Shown here: one piece after another, positions 7,020 through 9,573 of the stretch
How the letters are laid out: every line of letters starts with the position of its first letter
Position numbering within the stretch: the stretch's first letter is position 1
NCBI GenBank assembly: GCA_044224215.1
Contig: JBGAKX010000155.1
Span: forward strand, 1-9,573
Origin: DAOMFM01 sp035429825
GTDB lineage: Bacteria; Acidobacteriota; Blastocatellia; UBA7656; JADIYM01
Length of the DNA stretch: 9,573 nucleotides
Direction: 5' to 3'
Notes under the pieces: model-generated
Database searches by the model: none
What the model was told of the DNA's origin: nothing
The model's input: the letters and a program-made list of their open reading frames with translations, nothing else
Translations under genes and position numbers: made by a program

Positions 7020-8114
7020 CTAGGATTGTGTCTGCGGGCTCGCCGGCGCGAAGTACCGTCGCCGGAAGACGAGAGCGACGTTCACCAGCCCGATCAGGAC
7101 CGGTACTTCGACAAGCGGTCCGATGACCGCGGCAAACGCGGCGCCCGAGTTGATCCCGAACACCGCAACCGCAACCGCAATCGCCAGTTCGAAGTTGTTG
7201 CTCGCGGCCGTGAACGAAAGTGTCGCGGTCCTGGGGTAGTTCGCACCGGCGCGATGACCGAGATAGAAGCTGACCAGGAACATCACGACGAAATAGACGA
7301 GCAGCGGCGCCGCGATTCGCAGGACGTGCGTTGGCAGTTGCACGATCAGGTTGCCCTTGAGGCTGAACATCACGACGATCGTGAACAGCAACGCGACGAG
7401 CGTGAGCGGGCTGATGCGCGGAATGAAGCGCGTCTCGTACCATTCGCGGCCGCGGAGCTTGAGCAGCACGAAGCGCGTCAACATTCCCGCGAGAAACGGA
7501 ATGCCGAGATAGATGAAGACGCTCTGCGCGATTTCGGCGATCGAGACGTGGACCGCTGTGCCCTCGAGGCCGAAATATGGCGGGAGCACCGTGATGAAGA
7601 ACCACGCGTACACGCTGTAGAAGAGCACCTGGAAGATGCTGTTGAACGCGACAAGCCCGGCGGCGTACTCGGAATCGCCGTGCGCCAGCTCGTTCCACAC
7701 GATCACCATCGCGATGCAGCGCGCGAGGCCGATCATGATCAGCCCAACCATGTAGTCCGGATGGTCGCGCAGCATCGTGATCGCAAGTGCGAACATCAGC
7801 ACCGGACCGATGAGCCAGTTCTGGACGAGCGAGAGCCCGAGAATCCGCCAGTCGCGAAACACGTCGCCGAGCTCCTCGTATCGAACCTTGGCCAGGGGCG
7901 GATACATCATCACGATCAGCCCGATTGCGATCGGTACGTTCGTCGTGCCGGCCTGAAATCTGTTGATGAACGATTCGACGCCCGGAACAAGGAAGCCGAG
8001 GGCGACGCCGGCAACCATCGCGAGGAGAATCCAGAGCGTCAGAAACCGGTCGAGAAACGAGAGGCGCGGCGATGGGCTCGCGCATTCGATCGACGCGTTG
8101 GACGGCGTGGTCAT
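7020..8114 (-). CDS. acr3: ACR3-family arsenite efflux permease
   Basis: This 364-aa integral membrane protein exports arsenite using the membrane potential or proton gradient. About ten hydrophobic segments are visible, starting at FLTLWILLAMVAGVALGFLVP (22-44). Family landmarks include GLARCIAMVIVWNELAHGD with C133, FTAASNNFELAIAVAVAVFG (301-320) and GPLVEVPVLI with E336. C133 and E336 fit the functionally important Cys129 and Glu305 of Corynebacterium glutamicum Acr3. The start is ATG 8114 (MTTPSNASIE): it overlaps the stop of the 91-aa gene upstream as ATGA, which indicates coupled translation. A longer frame back to 8246 has no family support and lies inside that upstream gene. It is followed by arsC in the same operon. 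The family call is very secure. Confidence 0.95.
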   Translation of the reverse strand: MTTPSNASIECASPSPRLSFLDRFLTLWILLAMVAGVALGFLVPGVESFINRFQAGTTNVPIAIGLIVMMYPPLAKVRYEELGDVFRDWRILGLSLVQNWLIGPVLMFALAITMLRDHPDYMVGLIMIGLARCIAMVIVWNELAHGDSEYAAGLVAFNSIFQVLFYSVYAWFFITVLPPYFGLEGTAVHVSIAEIAQSVFIYLGIPFLAGMLTRFVLLKLRGREWYETRFIPRISPLTLVALLFTIVVMFSLKGNLIVQLPTHVLRIAAPLLVYFVVMFLVSFYLGHRAGANYPRTATLSFTAASNNFELAIAVAVAVFGINSGAAFAAVIGPLVEVPVLIGLVNVALVFRRRYFAPASPQTQS

Positions 8115-8386
8115 GAGCACGTGTCCCGCTCCGGAGTGGAGCATTCTCTTGCACCGTGACGGCGCACGAGCCCGGTGCAGCAGAGGATCATCGTGCAGCA
8201 GACTTTTTCGAGCGCCTCGATCGTCCGGTGCGCGGTCCGAAGCCAAGCGCGCAATGGCGAGACGCCGGTGGAATCGAGCTGGCCGTTGCGCGGAGAGAGC
8301 GCACCGAGCTCGCCCAGGGATTCCCTGAGCGAGCCCAGTGCCGAAACCGGCGCGTCGCGTCGCGCTGAATCAAGTGAAGCACTCAT
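8111..8386 (-). CDS. Unrecognised 91-aa cysteine-rich small protein in the ars operon
   Basis: I do not recognise this protein. It is probably expressed: an almost ideal ribosome site, GAGGAGAG at 8393-8400, lies six bases before its ATG, and its stop overlaps the acr3 start as ATGA. Six of 91 residues are cysteine, all in the last third: C63-C64, C69-C70 (CC-x4-CC within EKVCCTMILCC), C82 and C90. The N-terminal 45 residues are Ser/Gly/Leu-rich and look poorly structured; a short helix is likely around 46-62. There is no signal peptide. Vicinal thiols bind trivalent arsenic, so a role as an As(III) carrier or accessory to ACR3 can be suggested from composition and position only. It could also be mainly a leader peptide that couples acr3 translation. 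Confidence 0.6.
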   Translation of the reverse strand: MSASLDSARRDAPVSALGSLRESLGELGALSPRNGQLDSTGVSPLRAWLRTAHRTIEALEKVCCTMILCCTGLVRRHGARECSTPERDTCS

Positions 8387-8392
8387 GACTGA

Positions 8393-8400
8393 CTCTCCTC
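8393..8400 (-). promoter_or_regulatory. Strong ribosome binding site for the 91-aa gene
   Basis: On the minus strand GAGGAGAG precedes the ATG at 8386 by six bases. It is the main reason to accept the small gene as translated. Confidence 0.7.
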
Positions 8401-8431
8401 GTAGCGCTTGCCGACTAGCTCGTGCTGGCGT

Positions 8432-8920
8432 TCAGGCGCGCGTGAGACTGACCGGCTCGGACGTTGCGCACGATGCACCCGCGGCCGCGTCGTCGCCGAC
8501 ACAGCACATGGCCGTTTCGGTGAGGTTGTCCTTCAGCACGACAAAGACCTCCCACTCGTTGCCATCCGGATCCGAGACCCACGTCTTGTCCTGGATCGCG
8601 TAGCAGCAGTTGGTCTGCATCTCGTCGCGTGTTGCGAGGCCCGCGGCCTGCCAGCGGTCGCGCATCGCGAGAACGTCCTCGGTCGACGCGACCTGGATTC
8701 CGAGATGCGAGAGCGCGCCGCGTTCGCCAAATTTGACCTGGTTCAGGGTCAGATTGAGCGGCGGGTTCTGGACGTCGAACTTTGCGTAGCCGGTGCGAAC
8801 CTTTGACGGCTCGATACCGAGCATCCTGCGGTAGAAGTCAAGGCTCACCTCCACGTCGCGGACGTTGAGCGCGAGGTGCGCCTTGAGGGTCTGAATCTGG
8901 TGTGACTGTGCTTCCGGCAT
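8432..8920 (-). CDS. arsI: ArsI/CadI-family VOC metalloenzyme, C-As lyase
   Basis: ArsI is a non-haem Fe(II) dioxygenase of the vicinal-oxygen-chelate fold that cleaves the carbon-arsenic bond of trivalent organoarsenicals such as methylarsenite, releasing As(III). The 162-aa protein has both beta-alpha-beta modules: AHLALNVRDVEVSLDFYRR (14-32) and LSHLGIQVAS (70-79). The metal ligands are H15, H72 and E124 (EWEVF), matching the His-His-Glu set of the family. The cysteine pair that binds the arsenical is C105-C106 in TNCCYA. The C-terminal tail adds another pair, C139-C140, and C151. Start ATG 8920 is supported by AGGAGG at 8929-8934, eight bases upstream. It is the first gene of the minus-strand operon, and its As(III) product would feed ACR3. 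Cadmium induction (CadI-type) cannot be excluded, but the context favours arsenic. Confidence 0.9.
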   Translation of the reverse strand: MPEAQSHQIQTLKAHLALNVRDVEVSLDFYRRMLGIEPSKVRTGYAKFDVQNPPLNLTLNQVKFGERGALSHLGIQVASTEDVLAMRDRWQAAGLATRDEMQTNCCYAIQDKTWVSDPDGNEWEVFVVLKDNLTETAMCCVGDDAAAGASCATSEPVSLTRA

Positions 8921-8942
8921 CTTCGTGTCCTCCTGTTCGACT

Positions 8943-8957
8943 GCGTATCATATACGC
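8943..8957. promoter_or_regulatory. Inverted repeat over the arsI -10, candidate ArsR operator
   Basis: GCGTAT and ATACGC are perfect inverted copies around a CAT centre. The site covers the putative arsI -10, so a bound repressor would block that promoter. Confidence 0.45.
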
Positions 8958-8991
8958 CTGAACGAATGTGAATACAAGGTAGTTCGATGAA

Positions 8992-9001
8992 ACATATATG
9001 T
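8992..9001. promoter_or_regulatory. ACATATATGT palindrome, candidate ArsR site
   Basis: This perfect 10-bp palindrome lies in the middle of the divergent region. Its centre is 15 bp from that of the next palindrome, roughly one and a half helical turns. Confidence 0.35.
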
Positions 9002-9005
9002 CAAG

Positions 9006-9017
9006 GCAAATATTTGC
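9006..9017. promoter_or_regulatory. GCAAATATTTGC palindrome, candidate arsR autoregulatory operator
   Basis: This perfect 12-bp palindrome ends nine bases before the arsR -10 (9027-9032), in the spacer region of the promoter. AT-centred inverted repeats in this position are usual for ArsR/SmtB repressors. Confidence 0.5.
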
Positions 9018-9023
9018 GGATTG

Positions 9024-9032
9024 TGCTACACT
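9024..9032 (+). promoter_or_regulatory. arsR extended -10 promoter (TGC-TACACT)
   Basis: TACACT with an upstream TGn lies seven bases before the GTG at 9039. Initiation at the usual distance would fall on or beside the start codon, predicting a leaderless arsR mRNA. I see no ribosome binding sequence before this GTG, which agrees with that. Confidence 0.45.
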
Positions 9033-9038
9033 TCGGGC

Positions 9039-9467
9039 GTGACTGGAGCCAAGTCATTCGATCTGGAGAGTTTGTTTCTTGCGCTGGCGGACCGGACGCG
9101 GTTGCGTTTGCTGAACCTGATGCGTGATGGCGAGGTCTGCGTGTGCTTCTTCGTCGAGGTGCTCGGCGAGAATCAGCCGAAGATTTCGAGGCACCTGGCC
9201 TACTTGCGGAAGGCTGGCGTCGTGGCGGCGCGCCGGCAGGGCAAGTGGATGCACTACAAGATCGTGACGCCTGCGGATCCGCACGCGGCGCGGGTGCTCG
9301 AGGAGGCGCTGGCGTGGGCGGCGGATGACTCGGGGATGTCAGCGGACCGGGCGCGGCTCGTCAACGTGTGCTGTACGCCGCAGATGCCCGTTCGCCTGCA
9401 GATGGCGCCGCGGCCAGCGGTGCCGGCGGACGAGGCGACCCTTACAGGGTCGCGATCGGGTGGTTGA
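9039..9467 (+). CDS. arsR: ArsR/SmtB-family arsenic-responsive repressor
   Basis: ArsR represses the ars genes and leaves DNA when it binds As(III). I start it at GTG 9039 (142 aa), since the family-typical N-terminus SFDLESLFLALADRTRLRLL follows directly; a TTG at 9021 would place the -10 inside the gene. The winged helix-turn-helix includes NQPKISRHLAYLRKAGVV (45-62) and the wing RRQGKWMHYKI. The metal-site segment is EVCVCFF with C34 and C36; the third cysteine of the E. coli type (CVCDLC) is replaced by Val. A second pair, C111-C112 (NVCCTPQ), near the C-terminus may supply the missing thiols. The last ~28 residues are Pro/Ala-rich and probably disordered. It is transcribed divergently from arsI and probably controls both promoters through the palindromes between them. 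Confidence 0.92.
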   Translation: MTGAKSFDLESLFLALADRTRLRLLNLMRDGEVCVCFFVEVLGENQPKISRHLAYLRKAGVVAARRQGKWMHYKIVTPADPHAARVLEEALAWAADDSGMSADRARLVNVCCTPQMPVRLQMAPRPAVPADEATLTGSRSGG

Positions 9468-9472
9468 GCTGA

Positions 9473-9508
9473 CCGGGGGTCGTCGTCGCTTCGCTCCTTG
9501 ACCCCCGG
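9473..9508 (+). terminator. Long GC-rich hairpin after arsR, possible terminator
   Basis: CCGGGGGTC (9473-9481) pairs perfectly with GACCCCCGG (9500-9508) around an 18-base loop, five bases after the arsR stop. No T-run follows (CTATTGTG), so it may be a weak terminator, an mRNA-stabilising hairpin or part of a dispersed repeat. Confidence 0.5.
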
Positions 9509-9518
9509 CTATTGTGAC

Positions 9519-9535
9519 GCACCCCTTCGGGGTGC
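9519..9535. repeat. Second short hairpin in the terminal non-coding stretch
   Basis: GCACCCC and GGGGTGC form a 7-bp stem with a TTC loop, ten bases after the previous hairpin. No T-run follows on either strand. With the first hairpin it gives the 3' end of the window a repeat-like structure; no gene is visible from 9468 to 9573. Confidence 0.45.
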
Positions 9536-9573
9536 AAAGAATGTGACTCCGCACACTTGGCGAAAGCAAGGAT

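Larger units (their letters stand above)
8921..9038. promoter_or_regulatory. Divergent arsI/arsR promoter-operator region
   Basis: This 118-bp AT-rich region separates the divergent arsI and arsR genes. For arsI (minus strand) a possible -35 is TTGTAT (8977-8972), with -10 TATATG (17-bp spacer) or TATGAT (19-bp spacer) near 8954-8947. For arsR an extended -10 TGC-TACACT lies at 9024-9032. Three perfect or near-perfect palindromes overlap or flank these elements and are listed separately. Confidence 0.6.

Noticed and set aside
6960..8159. 399-aa open frame on the + strand opposite acr3
   Set aside because: The translation is almost entirely charged residues with no fold-like pattern and mirrors the acr3 coding strand; long antisense frames are expected in GC-rich DNA. 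acr3 on the other strand is a certain family member.
8115..8246. N-terminal extension of ACR3 upstream of ATG 8114
   Set aside because: The extension is Arg/His-rich, unlike any ACR3 N-terminus, and lies in the coding region of the small Cys-rich gene; the ATGA overlap explains the start better.
1..9573. CRISPR array, tRNA, rRNA or transposase genes
   Set aside because: Reading both strands, I found no spaced identical repeats, no cloverleaf-like segments and no transposase motifs.

Overview
The window is about 9.6 kb of GC-rich, densely coding DNA from a Gram-negative bacterium. It encodes an outer-membrane TonB-dependent receptor, a lipoprotein with a (weak) lipobox and several Sec-exported proteins. 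GC-rich codon use, a TonB receptor beside secreted beta-helix proteins, an extended -10 promoter style and an ACR3/ArsI-type arsenic operon would fit an Acidobacteriota-like soil lineage, but Gemmatimonadota, Myxococcota or similar phyla are not excluded. That placement is inference only.

Left part (1-5862), all on the + strand: the C-terminal barrel of a TonB-dependent receptor (cut by the window edge), a secreted right-handed parallel beta-helix protein, a small lipoprotein with an NTF2-like-sized domain whose start overlaps the preceding stop, then a 131-bp gap and a second beta-helix gene. This second gene is a head-to-tail fusion of both preceding genes: its N-terminal ~400 residues match the beta-helix protein and its C-terminal ~138 residues match the lipoprotein. 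A strong intrinsic terminator closes the block. The gap before the fusion gene carries four degenerate hexamers (consensus GTTAAC) at exact 11-bp spacing, followed 12 nt later by an extended -10. This is the architecture of PhoB/PhoP-type response-regulator promoters. The receptor, beta-helix and lipoprotein proteins probably form an envelope uptake or binding system of unknown ligand; phosphate-responsive control is a hypothesis raised by these repeats.

Middle (5883-6551): a small exported or membrane-anchored zinc-metalloprotease-like protein of the metzincin type (HEIGHTFGLAE plus Met-turn), whose third metal ligand position is Glu. It converges on the arsenic operon with only 5 bp between stop codons.

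Right part (6557-9467): a divergent arsenic locus. On the - strand, in transcription order: arsI (C-As lyase, VOC fold), an unrecognised 91-aa Cys-rich small protein with a CC-x4-CC motif, the arsenite permease gene acr3 (start overlaps the small gene's stop by ATGA) and the arsenate reductase gene arsC. On the + strand is arsR, probably transcribed as a leaderless mRNA. The 118-bp divergent region holds three AT-centred palindromes that are likely ArsR operators. Together: ArsC reduces As(V) to As(III), ACR3 exports As(III), ArsI demethylates trivalent methylarsenicals, and ArsR senses As(III). The last ~100 bp hold two GC-rich hairpins and no gene.
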